The notes: a model not told the origin generated them from the letters alone. 36,287 nt of DNA from Legionella sp. (GCA_027437055.1 DAIAOV010000020.1:1-36287); one strand, 5' to 3'; counted from the stretch's first letter, positions 1 to 7,647 are shown. A program made the numbers and translations.

Positions 1-422
1 GAGTCGACATCGCTGAAAAAATGCTGACTCACGCTAAAGAAAAAGGAATATATGATGTTTTAGTTCAAGCAGAACTTACCGAATTTTTTAAACAAAATAC
101 AGAACACTTTGATCTCGTAGTCGCGGCTGATGTACTCCCTTATTTTAGCGATCTTGGCGATTTATTTACCTCTGTTTACCAACACATGAATAATGAAGGA
201 TATTTTATCTTTACTACCGAGATCAGCAAGAAATCTCCTTGGTTTCTTGAATCAAGCGCTCGTTTCAGCCATCACCCTGACTACATCAGCGATTTGGCAG
301 AGCAAAACCAATTCCAAATCGTCCTACAGGAAAAGATACCCGCCCGCCTCCAAAACAATCAACCGTTAGAGGCTATGGTCTATGTATTGAAAAAATTCGT
401 ACCTGATCAAGCAATGGCATAA
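1..422 (+). CDS. SAM-dependent methyltransferase, C-terminal part (5' end outside window)
   Basis: The reading frame is open from the left edge (codons from base 3 read VDIAEKM) to a TAA at 420-422, so the gene begins outside the window. An internal ATG at 21 is probably not the start, because VDIAEKML is the usual second motif of class I SAM-dependent methyltransferases (the acidic residue contacts the SAM ribose). FDLVVAADVLPYF then matches the post-motif strand, and GYFIFTTE matches the later strand of the fold. The substrate cannot be told. About 140 residues are visible, which leaves the glycine-rich motif I and any N-terminal domain (some relatives carry TPRs) out of view. The next gene begins 92 bases downstream behind its own -10-like box, so it is probably transcribed separately. 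Confidence 0.7.
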   Translation, partial: VDIAEKMLTHAKEKGIYDVLVQAELTEFFKQNTEHFDLVVAADVLPYFSDLGDLFTSVYQHMNNEGYFIFTTEISKKSPWFLESSARFSHHPDYISDLAEQNQFQIVLQEKIPARLQNNQPLEAMVYVLKKFVPDQAMA

Positions 423-478
423 ACAGTTACAAAAATTCATTTTCCCTAACGAGGTCAAATACCCTTTCAAAAATGATC

Positions 479-484
479 TATAAT
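479..484 (+). promoter_or_regulatory. Candidate -10 box upstream of the 515 gene
   Basis: A perfect TATAAT lies 30 bases before the ATG at 515. No good -35 hexamer stands at the usual distance (CAAATA at 456-461), so the promoter may be weak or activator-dependent. It would serve the gene pair 515-2226. Confidence 0.4.
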
Positions 485-514
485 TAACCATATCGATTAA
501 TTTATGGTATCACT

Positions 515-1660
515 ATGGAAGAAAAATCCGAACAGAATCACCAAGCCAAGCTATTTAAAAGAATAGAAAATATTATCAAATTCATTGATAAAACTAAGAA
601 AGAACAGAAAAAAGCCTCCTCTTTGACTGATAATTTAGATGTAGTGAGAGAAATTCTTATAAGCAGCCAGATAGAGGGCAATAAAATAAATATTGCAAAA
701 CTTCATGAAGCAATACACTTCATCGAAACAATCTCTGTGGGAAAAAAACAATTTTTTTGGGAGAAAAATGCAAGCACTTTAGCCGAGGTATTTGTTCAAA
801 AAAATGAAGCAATTCTTTCTACCTCAGAAAGATCACAACCTTCTCCAACTTCAGTTAATAGAAGTCAACTGCCTAGAAAATATCATGACATTTTTGGCCA
901 AATTCATGGCACTCTATATGATTTAGCTCAAGAGCATATGAAACTTCAACCGTATGGTCTTACTCAAAATAAACAACAAAAAGGATTAAAACCAGCCTGG
1001 GAAATTTCTAACCCTAAGGAAGACGATGAAGTAATGAATCAAGAAATAGGTAATTGGCAAGCAGGACAAATGAAATTAAGAGAAGCTACTGACAAAGCAA
1101 CCCGCGATTATCTAAGAAATGTCTCTGTTCGTGGCATGTATGCCAATACAGAGGAAGATATTGAACATTTATTGCAATATCTGGTGGATTGCTCTAAATA
1201 TAAAAACAACAATGATAAAGACATTCTACGGCAATGGCTTGCCCATAATGGTCATCAAGGTAATAAAGATTTTATTAATTTTTTAGCTCATGCGGGTGGT
1301 ATTATTTCTAAAGAGGGGGTAGTGCTTGGCGTATCACAAACTGATGAACTCAATTGGACCATCGAGAATGGTGACATTGTAATGAACATTGACATCAGTG
1401 TACATTCATTGATAATGAATGACCGCATTTATGCTAATGACAAGAATGGACACATGGTTGTAACAGACTCACCTGAAAACATAAAGAAGACTGGAGCTCC
1501 TTTACTTCGTTTTCAAAGCCAAGTAAAATTGCATATCAATAATGATCAGGTAGTCGAGCCTCAAGTTACCCGACTGATTGTCACTAGTTATACTAGTGAT
1601 CTTCAACCATCAGATAAGTTAGTATCACAGAATTCGGCTATAAGTTTACGTACTCTATAA
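515..1660 (+). CDS. Unrecognised 381-residue protein, possible Dot/Icm effector
   Basis: I do not recognise this family. The protein is hydrophilic, with no signal peptide or membrane segment. Residues 1-110 are rich in Lys and Glu and likely helical. A Ser/Pro-rich hinge lies near 104-120. The last third (about 280-370) looks beta-rich. The stop codon overlaps the start of the F-box gene in a TAATG junction, so the two are probably translationally coupled. A cytosolic protein of unknown fold beside a eukaryotic-type domain gene is the common setting of Legionella type IV effectors, and the polar, Ser-rich tail is compatible with a secretion signal; both points are inference. The Shine-Dalgarno before the ATG is poor. 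The left neighbour is an unrelated methyltransferase. Confidence 0.75.
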   Translation: MEEKSEQNHQAKLFKRIENIIKFIDKTKKEQKKASSLTDNLDVVREILISSQIEGNKINIAKLHEAIHFIETISVGKKQFFWEKNASTLAEVFVQKNEAILSTSERSQPSPTSVNRSQLPRKYHDIFGQIHGTLYDLAQEHMKLQPYGLTQNKQQKGLKPAWEISNPKEDDEVMNQEIGNWQAGQMKLREATDKATRDYLRNVSVRGMYANTEEDIEHLLQYLVDCSKYKNNNDKDILRQWLAHNGHQGNKDFINFLAHAGGIISKEGVVLGVSQTDELNWTIENGDIVMNIDISVHSLIMNDRIYANDKNGHMVVTDSPENIKKTGAPLLRFQSQVKLHINNDQVVEPQVTRLIVTSYTSDLQPSDKLVSQNSAISLRTL

Positions 1661-2226
1661 TGACCTATTCTTTTTTTGACTCCATGCCCGACGAGGTTAT
1701 TTTATATTGCTTAAAATACCTCAATGAACAATCATTAGCCAGATTCAGTTTAACTTGTTGTAGAATGAGTATAATAGCTCAAGATAACCAGCTTTGGCTA
1801 AATCATTGCTTTCTGAATCCTCAAACTAGTGCACTCATTAATTCGCTTGATATACAAGAGGAATTAACATCGTGCTCCATCAACCCCTATGATTTTTTTC
1901 GTCATGTATTAAACAAAAACAGCGTAGCTCTTCAAGCATTACTGGCCTCAGAATCCCCTAGACAGTTTTCCTTATGGTTTGCATCTTATGAGCAATTACA
2001 CTCCCCTCGCCTATTTTCCAAACCACTTCCTGCTTCTCCCCATAATTTATTTTTAACCCAGGAAATCGGCAAGAAAAAAACTCTAAACCGAAATAAAGTC
2101 AAAGACTGGGTTATGGTTGATGTCACTGATGATGGAACAATGCTGAAGCAGTTACTGGAACAGCATCAGATATCATATACTGAATCATTCACTACCAAAG
2201 CAATAAGTTCTTATACATCAGGGTGA
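1660..2226 (+). CDS. F-box domain protein, probable translocated effector
   Basis: The N-terminal 50 residues fit an F-box: MPDEVILYCLKYL (9-21), then LARFSLTCCRM (26-36) and QDNQLWLNHC (41-50), the usual pattern of Pro-Asp-Glu-Val, spaced leucines, a Cys pair and Leu-Trp. In eukaryotes the F-box binds Skp1 and recruits SCF ubiquitin ligase. Several Legionella effectors (for example AnkB and LegU1) use it inside the host. Residues 50-188 match no repeat I recognise (no ankyrin, LRR or kelch), so the target-binding part is unknown. No signal peptide or membrane segment is seen. The tail is rich in Ser, Thr and Glu, which suits Dot/Icm export (inference). The ATG overlaps the preceding stop by one base, with no separate ribosome-binding site. 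Confidence 0.75.
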   Translation: MTYSFFDSMPDEVILYCLKYLNEQSLARFSLTCCRMSIIAQDNQLWLNHCFLNPQTSALINSLDIQEELTSCSINPYDFFRHVLNKNSVALQALLASESPRQFSLWFASYEQLHSPRLFSKPLPASPHNLFLTQEIGKKKTLNRNKVKDWVMVDVTDDGTMLKQLLEQHQISYTESFTTKAISSYTSG

Positions 2227-2380
2227 TATACCTCTATCAAAAAATGATGGCCACGGTCAATATTAGCGATGTACGTTTTTCTTTCTTTGCTGTGATAACG
2301 AGGACAGAACGAAATCACGGAATAAGCAGGCAGCAGTAAACGCTATTCCCACTTTTAGCACGTCGAAACACACATCGTAA

Positions 2381-2411
2381 TCGTAGGTCGGGCCAAGGGC
2401 CCGACCTACGA
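2381..2411. repeat. Perfect 14-bp palindromic repeat (REP-like)
   Basis: Arms 2381-2394 and 2398-2411 are perfectly complementary (TCGTAGGTCGGGCC and its reverse complement) around a 3-base loop. The element lies just past the stop of the cysteine-module gene. It has no T-run on either side, so it is not a standard intrinsic terminator, though it could protect or end the transcript. Related weaker copies sit at 3493-3526 and about 3785-3802. Confidence 0.75.
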
Positions 2412-2418
2412 TAAAGGA

Positions 2419-2940
2419 TTAATGACAAGTACAAGTAGCAGATTGACTGCCGTCTTTACACATTTGATAGCCTGTAGATTTATTGCATTGAGCTACGCCA
2501 CCATGACGTGAGCAGCAGCCCTTAGCACTGGTGCCACTACTCGCCGGTGTGGTTGTACTTTTATTCTTAGTAGTACTGGCTGGAGTATTAGTATTATTTG
2601 TATTTGATTTGCCACTACTCCACCAGTGTTTTTTAGGTTTGGTTGTAGTAGTTGTGGTGGTTGCAGGATTCTTCTTGGTAGAAGTTGCAGGCACCTGTTT
2701 GGTAGTGGTTTTTTTTGTAGCAGTTGGTTTAGTAGTTTTTTCTTTTTTACACTTACATGTCGGAGAAGCAGTACCGTCTTTGCACATCTGGTACCCTGTC
2801 GATTTGTTACAAGAGGCAACCCCACCATGTCCCGCACAACACGCCGCATAAGCACCTGCCAAAGGACTACTCAATAAAAAAAGTGCTATAAGAAATTGCT
2901 TGGTGCATCCCCATTTAGAAGTCATATTAGTATTTTTCAT
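2419..2940 (-). CDS. Secreted protein with two six-cysteine modules and a Thr-rich linker
   Basis: The 173-residue product has a signal peptide (Lys14, then QFLIALFLLSSPLAGAYA, cut near Ala32). Two near-copies of a 31-residue module follow, Cys34-Cys64 and Cys142-Cys172. Each has the order CC..HGGVA.CNKSTGYQMCKDG..S.TC.C, and 24 of 31 positions are identical. Between them lies a low-complexity Thr/Lys/Asn/Pro linker (about 65-140). Six cysteines per module suggest disulfide-bonded mini-domains acting outside the cytoplasm; the function is unknown. An ATG at 2967 is in frame, but the start at 2940 is preferred: GGAG stands six bases before it, and the -10 box at 2973-2978 would put the RNA start near 2966. 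A palindrome follows the stop. The gene seems to stand alone. Confidence 0.75.
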   Translation of the reverse strand: MKNTNMTSKWGCTKQFLIALFLLSSPLAGAYAACCAGHGGVASCNKSTGYQMCKDGTASPTCKCKKEKTTKPTATKKTTTKQVPATSTKKNPATTTTTTTKPKKHWWSSGKSNTNNTNTPASTTKNKSTTTPASSGTSAKGCCSRHGGVAQCNKSTGYQMCKDGSQSATCTCH

Positions 2941-2972
2941 TTGGAGCTCCATATCCATAGTTGACATTATCT

Positions 2973-2978
2973 ATTATA
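2973..2978 (-). promoter_or_regulatory. -10 box of the cysteine-module gene
   Basis: On the minus strand these bases read TATAAT. Transcription would begin near 2966, giving a leader of about 26 bases with GGAG before the ATG at 2940. No convincing -35 is seen at 17 bases. Confidence 0.45.
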
Positions 2979-3116
2979 GACCATGTTAAAAACTCCAGTA
3001 TAAATAATAGACTTTCTTCAAAATTCGCTATAGTAAGCAACGTGTAAGAAAAAATAACGCAGAACCGGAATGTGCATGAAAGCCGATATCCATTTGATAT
3101 TATAAAGACTGATGGA

Positions 3117-3134
3117 TGCCGACTTTCGTCGGCA
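3117..3134. repeat. Small hairpin downstream of the leader-like peptide gene
   Basis: TGCCGAC (3117-3123) and GTCGGCA (3128-3134) pair across a 4-base loop. A second AT-rich hairpin (arms 3141-3148 and 3155-3162) overlaps the end of the 88-residue gene. On the minus strand the second hairpin is followed by only a short T tract, so these are at best a weak terminator. Confidence 0.4.
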
Positions 3135-3156
3135 ATTCGAAAATAGGTTCATTTAC

Positions 3157-3423
3157 CTATTTCATACCTAAAAATCCTTTTATTTTAGTAAACAATCCCA
3201 CCGCGTTTGTTTCTAGCTCTTGAAGATTTCCTAAGCCAAGCTCATTAAGGTTCTCTACTTTTTGAATCCAACCTAATTCTTCTTCATTAAGCTCCACCCC
3301 AATTTTATTTAATGCTTGTTGAGGATTTTCCTTTAATTCGTTGAGGAAATTAGGATCATTCTTGATATTTTCAATTACAGCCATAATTTTAGGGCTTTCA
3401 CTTGTTATAGTATTAAGATCCAT
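3157..3423 (-). CDS. Small protein resembling an NHLP/Os1348-type RiPP leader peptide
   Basis: The 88-residue protein is acidic and has no signal peptide or cysteine. Residues 20-50 contain NDPNFLNELKENPQQALNK followed by IGVELNEEEL. This resembles the nitrile-hydratase-like leader fold of some RiPP precursors (a short helix, 'F...L..NP..AL...G..L...E'), but the match is by eye. The C-terminal stretch after about residue 60 would be the core or a functional amphipathic tail (NAVGLFTKIKGFLGMK at 73-88). It has no Cys and few Ser/Thr, which argues against a thiazole or lanthipeptide core. No modification enzyme, protease or exporter lies nearby. AAGGAG sits eight bases before the ATG, so the start is well supported. 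Other readings: a small regulator or a bacteriocin-like peptide. Confidence 0.6.
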   Translation of the reverse strand: MDLNTITSESPKIMAVIENIKNDPNFLNELKENPQQALNKIGVELNEEELGWIQKVENLNELGLGNLQELETNAVGLFTKIKGFLGMK

Positions 3424-3450
3424 TCTGATTACTCCTTCTCTTATATTTCC

Positions 3451-3478
3451 TATAAATACACATTTCCCTTGTCATCAA
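3451..3478 (-). promoter_or_regulatory. Candidate promoter of the leader-like peptide gene
   Basis: On the minus strand TTGATG (3473-3478) and TTTATA (3451-3456) are 16 bases apart. The RNA would start about 20 bases before the ATG, with a good AAGGAG (3432-3437) between. Confidence 0.4.
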
Positions 3479-3492
3479 TCAATTGTCTCAAC

Positions 3493-3526
3493 AACGTAGG
3501 TCAATCCCCTTGGGCCAGCCTACGTT
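3493..3526. repeat. Degenerate copy of the palindromic repeat
   Basis: AACGTAGG (3493-3500) and CCTACGTT (3519-3526) are complementary, with a partly self-complementary middle (CCCCTTGGG). The sequence looks like a mutated version of the palindrome at 2381-2411. Confidence 0.55.
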
Positions 3527-3644
3527 ATTGATCCTATTAGACATGAAGTAACACTACATTTAAATATAGCACATTAATTAATCACAATATCTTAATTAAG
3601 ATCACTTGTATGGGTGGTAATATTAGTATGGATAGATCCCCGCC

Positions 3645-3746
3645 CTTTCAATTAACCTTAAAGTTTACTTGACACGCAACAATGCCTACGTACCGCGGCA
3701 CGTTGGGCTTAGCAGATGTCAAGTAAAGTTTAAAGTTAATTGAAAG
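3645..3746. mobile_element. 102-bp miniature inverted-repeat element (MITE) with 8-bp target duplication
   Basis: Terminal inverted repeats 3645-3674 and 3717-3746 match at 28 of 30 positions, and both ends begin CTTTCAATTAAC. The direct repeat TCCCCGCC lies immediately outside on both sides (3637-3644 and 3747-3754), as expected for a transposed element that duplicated its target. Removing the element and one copy restores GATCCCCGCCTGCGCGAGG, part of a common repeat, so this is an insertion into an older repeat. The 42-base centre holds a near-palindrome around CCGCGG and no gene. The mobilising transposase is not in the window. Confidence 0.8.
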
Positions 3747-3814
3747 TCCCCGCCTGCGCGAGGATAACAAACAAAACGAGTCTCCCCCTCAGGCCAAAGG
3801 CCCGACAAATGCCG

Positions 3815-5206
3815 TTAAAAAGGAAGAACTAATTGCTTATTTACCAGGTGTATTTGCTTTTTAAACAAATGTTGAATTTGTTTCAAATGATCGTTATCTG
3901 TAGCCTCAAACCGAGCCACAAGGCAAGGAGTAGTATTGGAAGCCCGTAATAATCCCCAACCATTGGCAAATTCAACTCGTAAACCATCAATTGGAATAAT
4001 GCGTGCATCTGAAAACTGAGCTTCTTCGCTAAAACGCTTCATGAAGGTGAATTTCTCTTCTTCTGCTATAGCAATTTTTAGTTCAGGAGTATTAATACTG
4101 TTGGGTATGGTTTCAAACTGCTCGCTAACACTAAGTGAGGAAGAACTAATAATCTCTAATAAACGACATGCACTATATAACGCATCATCAAAGCCATACC
4201 AACGATCTTTAAAAAATAAATGCCCACTCATTTCGCCAGCTAAAGCAGCATTCTCCGTTTTCATCACTGATTTGACTATAGAATGTCCTGTCGGACACAT
4301 TTTGGCAACGCCACCAGCCGCAGTAATAACCTTCTCCAAATGACTAGAGCATTTGACATCAAATACTATAGTAGCCCCAGGAAGACGACTTAAAACCTCT
4401 CGAGCATACAACATCATCAATCGATCAGGCCAAATCATCTCGTCCTTATTAGTAATTAACCCCAATCTATCAGCATCACCATCAAAAGCCAAGCCTATAT
4501 CGGCTTGATGCTTCTTTGTTGCCTCTTTTAAATCAGTTAAATTAGCTTCAACGGTGGGATCAGGATGATGATTAGGAAAACGTCCATCAACATCACAATA
4601 TAATGGAATAACCTCACAACCTAATGATGAAATGACTTGTGGTATTACTGGACCAGCTATTCCATTGCCACAATCAACGACTACTTTTAATGGGCGCTTT
4701 AACTTAATATCACTAAGAATGCGTTGTTTATAATTAGGTATTATATCTAAATAAGTATCTTTACCTTGACCAAAAACACGTGCTCCTTCAGCCACAAAAT
4801 CATAAAGAATATCGATGTCATCCTGGACTAAGGTCTTACCCGCCAAAACCATTTTTATTCCATTATAATCTGCTGGATTATGGCTGCCAGTAATCATTAA
4901 ACCACTATCTATACCTGGTTGTGTATACGTTGCATAGTACATAACAGGAGTAGCGACAGCACCAAGATCGATCACATCAATACCACTATCCATTAATCCT
5001 TTTTTTAAGGCTAAACTTAAAGAAAGGCTAGTTAAACGGCCATCTCTGGCTACAAAAACTTGATTACGTTCTAATTTTTGTAAATAACAAGCCAAAGCCA
5101 AACCCAAGCTATAAAATGAGTGCTCGTCTAGCTCCTGGCCTATTCGTCCACGAATATCATAAGCTCTAAACACAGAGCGATTAATTTGTTTTTGCTCATA
5201 AATCAT
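3815..5206 (-). CDS. algC: Phosphomannomutase/phosphoglucomutase
   Basis: This alpha-D-phosphohexomutase interconverts mannose-6-P and mannose-1-P and, in AlgC-type enzymes, glucose-6-P and glucose-1-P. It therefore feeds GDP-mannose and UDP-glucose pathways in the cytoplasm. The phosphoserine loop GSHNPADYNGIKM has its reactive Ser at 108. The Mg-binding loop DGDADRLG has Asp242, 244 and 246. The sugar-binding GEMSGH is near 324-329, and RASNTTP near the end binds phosphate. Its 463 residues equal the Pseudomonas AlgC length. The start ATG follows the dut stop directly (TAA-ATG), and the order coaBC-dut-algC is common in gammaproteobacteria. Here it could supply glucose-1-P to GalU for cellulose (inference). 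Confidence 0.93.
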   Translation of the reverse strand: MIYEQKQINRSVFRAYDIRGRIGQELDEHSFYSLGLALACYLQKLERNQVFVARDGRLTSLSLSLALKKGLMDSGIDVIDLGAVATPVMYYATYTQPGIDSGLMITGSHNPADYNGIKMVLAGKTLVQDDIDILYDFVAEGARVFGQGKDTYLDIIPNYKQRILSDIKLKRPLKVVVDCGNGIAGPVIPQVISSLGCEVIPLYCDVDGRFPNHHPDPTVEANLTDLKEATKKHQADIGLAFDGDADRLGLITNKDEMIWPDRLMMLYAREVLSRLPGATIVFDVKCSSHLEKVITAAGGVAKMCPTGHSIVKSVMKTENAALAGEMSGHLFFKDRWYGFDDALYSACRLLEIISSSSLSVSEQFETIPNSINTPELKIAIAEEEKFTFMKRFSEEAQFSDARIIPIDGLRVEFANGWGLLRASNTTPCLVARFEATDNDHLKQIQHLFKKQIHLVNKQLVLPF

Positions 5207-5665
5207 TTAGTGTCTCCCTGAGCTACCAAATCCACCCTCTCCCCTAGAACTCTCTGAAAAGGAATCGACTATCTCGAATGAGGCTTGCACAACAGGAACA
5301 AAAACTAATTGAGCAATCCGCTCACCTGGATTTACTGTAAAATGCTCCTGACCTCTATTCCAACAAGAAATTTTTAGTTCGCCTTGATAATCAGAATCAA
5401 TAAGACCGACAAGATTACCTAAAACAATACCATGTTTATGACCTAAACCAGAACGAGGCAAAATGACCGCCGCTAAATTAGGATCAGCAATGTAAATGGA
5501 AAGCCCTGTAGGCAATAGCACCGTTTCTTGAGGACCTATTTGCATGGTTTCATCAATGCATACACGCAAATCTAATCCAGCCGAACCTCCTGTAGCATAA
5601 GTAGGGAGAGGAATAGTATCTCCGATTCTTGGATCCAGAATTTTTAATTGAATAGCCTTTAACAT
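5207..5665 (-). CDS. dut: Deoxyuridine 5'-triphosphate nucleotidohydrolase (dUTPase)
   Basis: Dut hydrolyses dUTP to dUMP and pyrophosphate. This keeps uracil out of DNA and supplies dTMP synthesis. The 152-residue protein shows all five motifs of the trimeric family: AGLDL (motif 1), [11 protein letters not shown] (2), [12 protein letters not shown] (3, with the catalytic Asp), GERIAQLVF (4) and the C-terminal [12 protein letters not shown] (5), which closes over the neighbouring active site. Length is normal for bacteria. It lies 18 bases after coaBC and abuts algC, so the three are probably one transcript. Confidence 0.96.
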   Translation of the reverse strand: MLKAIQLKILDPRIGDTIPLPTYATGGSAGLDLRVCIDETMQIGPQETVLLPTGLSIYIADPNLAAVILPRSGLGHKHGIVLGNLVGLIDSDYQGELKISCWNRGQEHFTVNPGERIAQLVFVPVVQASFEIVDSFSESSRGEGGFGSSGRH

Positions 5666-5683
5666 AATTAATTCCTGATGAAT

Positions 5684-6889
5684 TTAATGCGCCTCATTTT
5701 GCAGAGTTGCTGCAAGGATTGCAATAATTTGTCCTGCCAGACGTGTTTTATGGGTTAAGGGCAATTCGATTTGCTTATTTTTTGTAATCACAATGACCTG
5801 ATTAACGTCACTTTCGAAACCAATTCCCTTACCGACCTGGTTTGCTATTATCATGTCCAATTTTTTATGGTGCAATTTTTCTTTAGCATAAGCCACTACA
5901 TCATTGGTTTCAGCAGCAAATCCTACGACAAAAGAAGCATGGCCGCTTGCAGCCACCGTACTTAGAATATCCACATTTCTTTCGAGCTCTAAGGTTAAGG
6001 ACGCATGATCTTTTTTCTTCACCTTTTCTGTAGCAGGGGATTTAACCTTGTAATCAGCAACGGCAGCGGCACCTATAAATATAGAACTTTTTTGCATGTG
6101 TTTCACTACTGCATCGAGCATGGATTGTGCCGAATCAACCTTAATGAGCTCAATTCCAGGAGAAACGCTTATCATAGAGGGACCACTAATGAGTGTTACT
6201 TGAGCCCCAGCCATAGCAGCAGCCTCAGCCAAGGCATAACCCATTTTCCCTGAGCTGTAATTAGTTAAGTAACGAACAGGATCTATGGGTTCACGAGTAG
6301 GCCCAGCAGTAATGACTACTTTTTTACCAGAAAAAAGCTGATAAACATCATGTAACCGTAATGCCGTCACGATTTGCTCTGCTTCACTAACCCGCCCAAC
6401 CCCTTCTTCACCACAAGCTTGAGAGCCCTCCTCAGGACCAACAAACACGATACCTCGTTCTCGCAACAGCGAGCAGTTTGCCTTGGTTGCTGGATGAGCC
6501 CACATACTTCTATTCATAGCAGGACAAACAAATACAGGGATTTCTGCCACCAAATACAAAGTAGACAGCAAATCATCCGCTATACCTTGAGCCATTTTAG
6601 CCAAAAAATTAGCCGAAGCTGGTGCAATAAGTAAATAATCTGCCCAACGAGCTAGCTCAATATGCCCCATAGCCCGTTCAGCCTGTGTATCAAATAAATC
6701 AGTACGCACTTCATTACCTGATAATGCTTGCATTAATAAAGGACTAATAAATTGCTGTGCTGACTTGGTCATAACCACTCGAACGTCAGCCCCAAGACGA
6801 GTTAATTCCCTCACCAAATAAGCAGACTTATAAGCAGCAACACCACCACAAACACCAAGAAGGATTTTTTTATTAATAAAATCTTGCAT
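5684..6889 (-). CDS. coaBC: Bifunctional phosphopantothenoylcysteine decarboxylase/synthetase
   Basis: CoaBC (Dfp) carries out two steps of coenzyme A synthesis: CTP-dependent joining of cysteine to 4'-phosphopantothenate, then FMN-dependent decarboxylation. The CoaC half shows GVCGGVAAYK (12-21), the catalytic His76 in GHIELARWAD, PAMNRSMW with Asn126, and the lid Cys159 in QACGEEG. The CoaB half begins near 188 with VVITAGPTREPID and the dimer motif NYSSGKMG, and has the Lys-rich ADYKVKSPATEKVKKK. An upstream in-frame ATG at 6982 would add 31 atypical residues and overlap radC. The ATG at 6889 gives 401 residues, near the E. coli length, and is preferred. It is divergent from radC and first in coaBC-dut-algC. 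Confidence 0.94.
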   Translation of the reverse strand: MQDFINKKILLGVCGGVAAYKSAYLVRELTRLGADVRVVMTKSAQQFISPLLMQALSGNEVRTDLFDTQAERAMGHIELARWADYLLIAPASANFLAKMAQGIADDLLSTLYLVAEIPVFVCPAMNRSMWAHPATKANCSLLRERGIVFVGPEEGSQACGEEGVGRVSEAEQIVTALRLHDVYQLFSGKKVVITAGPTREPIDPVRYLTNYSSGKMGYALAEAAAMAGAQVTLISGPSMISVSPGIELIKVDSAQSMLDAVVKHMQKSSIFIGAAAVADYKVKSPATEKVKKKDHASLTLELERNVDILSTVAASGHASFVVGFAAETNDVVAYAKEKLHHKKLDMIIANQVGKGIGFESDVNQVIVITKNKQIELPLTHKTRLAGQIIAILAATLQNEAH

Positions 6890-6963
6890 GACTAACCATT
6901 TTTTATAAGAATAGCGTCGATCAAAGCATAAACTTCGCAATAAAGGAATATAAGGAATACAAA

Positions 6964-7647
6964 ATGACGGTTGTCCAATCAACTCGGCAGTTAGACCTGC
7001 GTGAGAAATTACTTACTCATGGTGCTAAAAGTCTGTCTGATACAGAGTTATTAGCAATATTTATCAGCTCTGGTAGCAGTAAAAAATCATGCGTGCAATT
7101 GGCAGCGGAACTCATCAAATATTTGGGTGATTTGCGAGCAGTATTGAATGCAGATCATCAAAGCTTCAAAAAAATACATGGCTTAGGCGATGTACGCTAT
7201 GTACAACTTCAAGCAGTAAAAGAGATGTGCCGACGTAGTGATTTCATCCACTTACAGAAAGAACCCCAAATAACCAACAGCAAACAGACCTATGCCTATT
7301 TAAAAAAAAGAATGCGTGATTATAAAAATGAAACCTTTGCTGCTTTATTTCTGGATAACCAACAACGTGTTATTGCCTATGAAGAATTATTTTCTGGCAC
7401 AATTAATTCAGCGACTGTTCATCCTAGACCTATAATTGAACGAGTTCTCCAACTTAATGCCGCTGCTTTAATCCTTGCTCATAATCATCCTTCTGGAGTT
7501 TCTGACGCCAGTCAGCAGGATTTAGCCGTCACAGAGCGTCTCAAAGAAGCACTAGAGTTAGTCGATGTGCGTTTACTTGACCATCTTATTATTGGTGATA
7601 ATGAAGTGTATTCCATTATTGCTGAGAGTAAATCAGAATGTCATTAG
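6964..7647 (+). CDS. radC: RadC family (UPF0758) JAMM-domain protein
   Basis: This is a member of the RadC/YicR family. Its exact role is not settled; despite the name it is not needed for DNA repair in the organisms tested. An N-terminal helix-hairpin-helix-like region (about 10-90, with IHGLGDVRYV at 71-80) precedes a metalloprotease-like JAMM domain. That domain has HNHPSG at 173-178 and a downstream Asp186, the His-x-His-x10-Asp zinc site, and the acidic partner is Glu140 or Glu141 in AYEELFSG. Its 227 residues match the family. AAGGA stands 7-8 bases before the ATG. The gene is divergent from coaBC, a common arrangement, and overlaps the start of a small membrane protein. Confidence 0.92.
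   Translation: MTVVQSTRQLDLREKLLTHGAKSLSDTELLAIFISSGSSKKSCVQLAAELIKYLGDLRAVLNADHQSFKKIHGLGDVRYVQLQAVKEMCRRSDFIHLQKEPQITNSKQTYAYLKKRMRDYKNETFAALFLDNQQRVIAYEELFSGTINSATVHPRPIIERVLQLNAAALILAHNHPSGVSDASQQDLAVTERLKEALELVDVRLLDHLIIGDNEVYSIIAESKSECH

Larger units (their letters stand above)
3424..3814. other. Gene-free region between the leader-like gene and algC
   Basis: These 391 bases hold the promoter region of the 88-residue gene, the degenerate palindrome at 3493-3526, the MITE at 3645-3746 and its host repeat, and at about 3785-3802 a fragment (CAGGCCAAAGGCCCGAC) related to the palindrome at 2381. No open reading frame of note is seen. Confidence 0.6.

Noticed and set aside
2531-2877. Plus-strand open frames opposite the cysteine-module gene
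   Set aside because: They arise from the repetitive Thr/Lys codons of the minus-strand gene. They have low-complexity Val/Phe-rich products and no ribosome-binding site.
6890-6982. Longer N-terminus for CoaBC starting at 6982
   Set aside because: The extra 31 residues are unlike any CoaBC and would overlap the divergent radC start. The family start is MQDFINKKIL at 6889.
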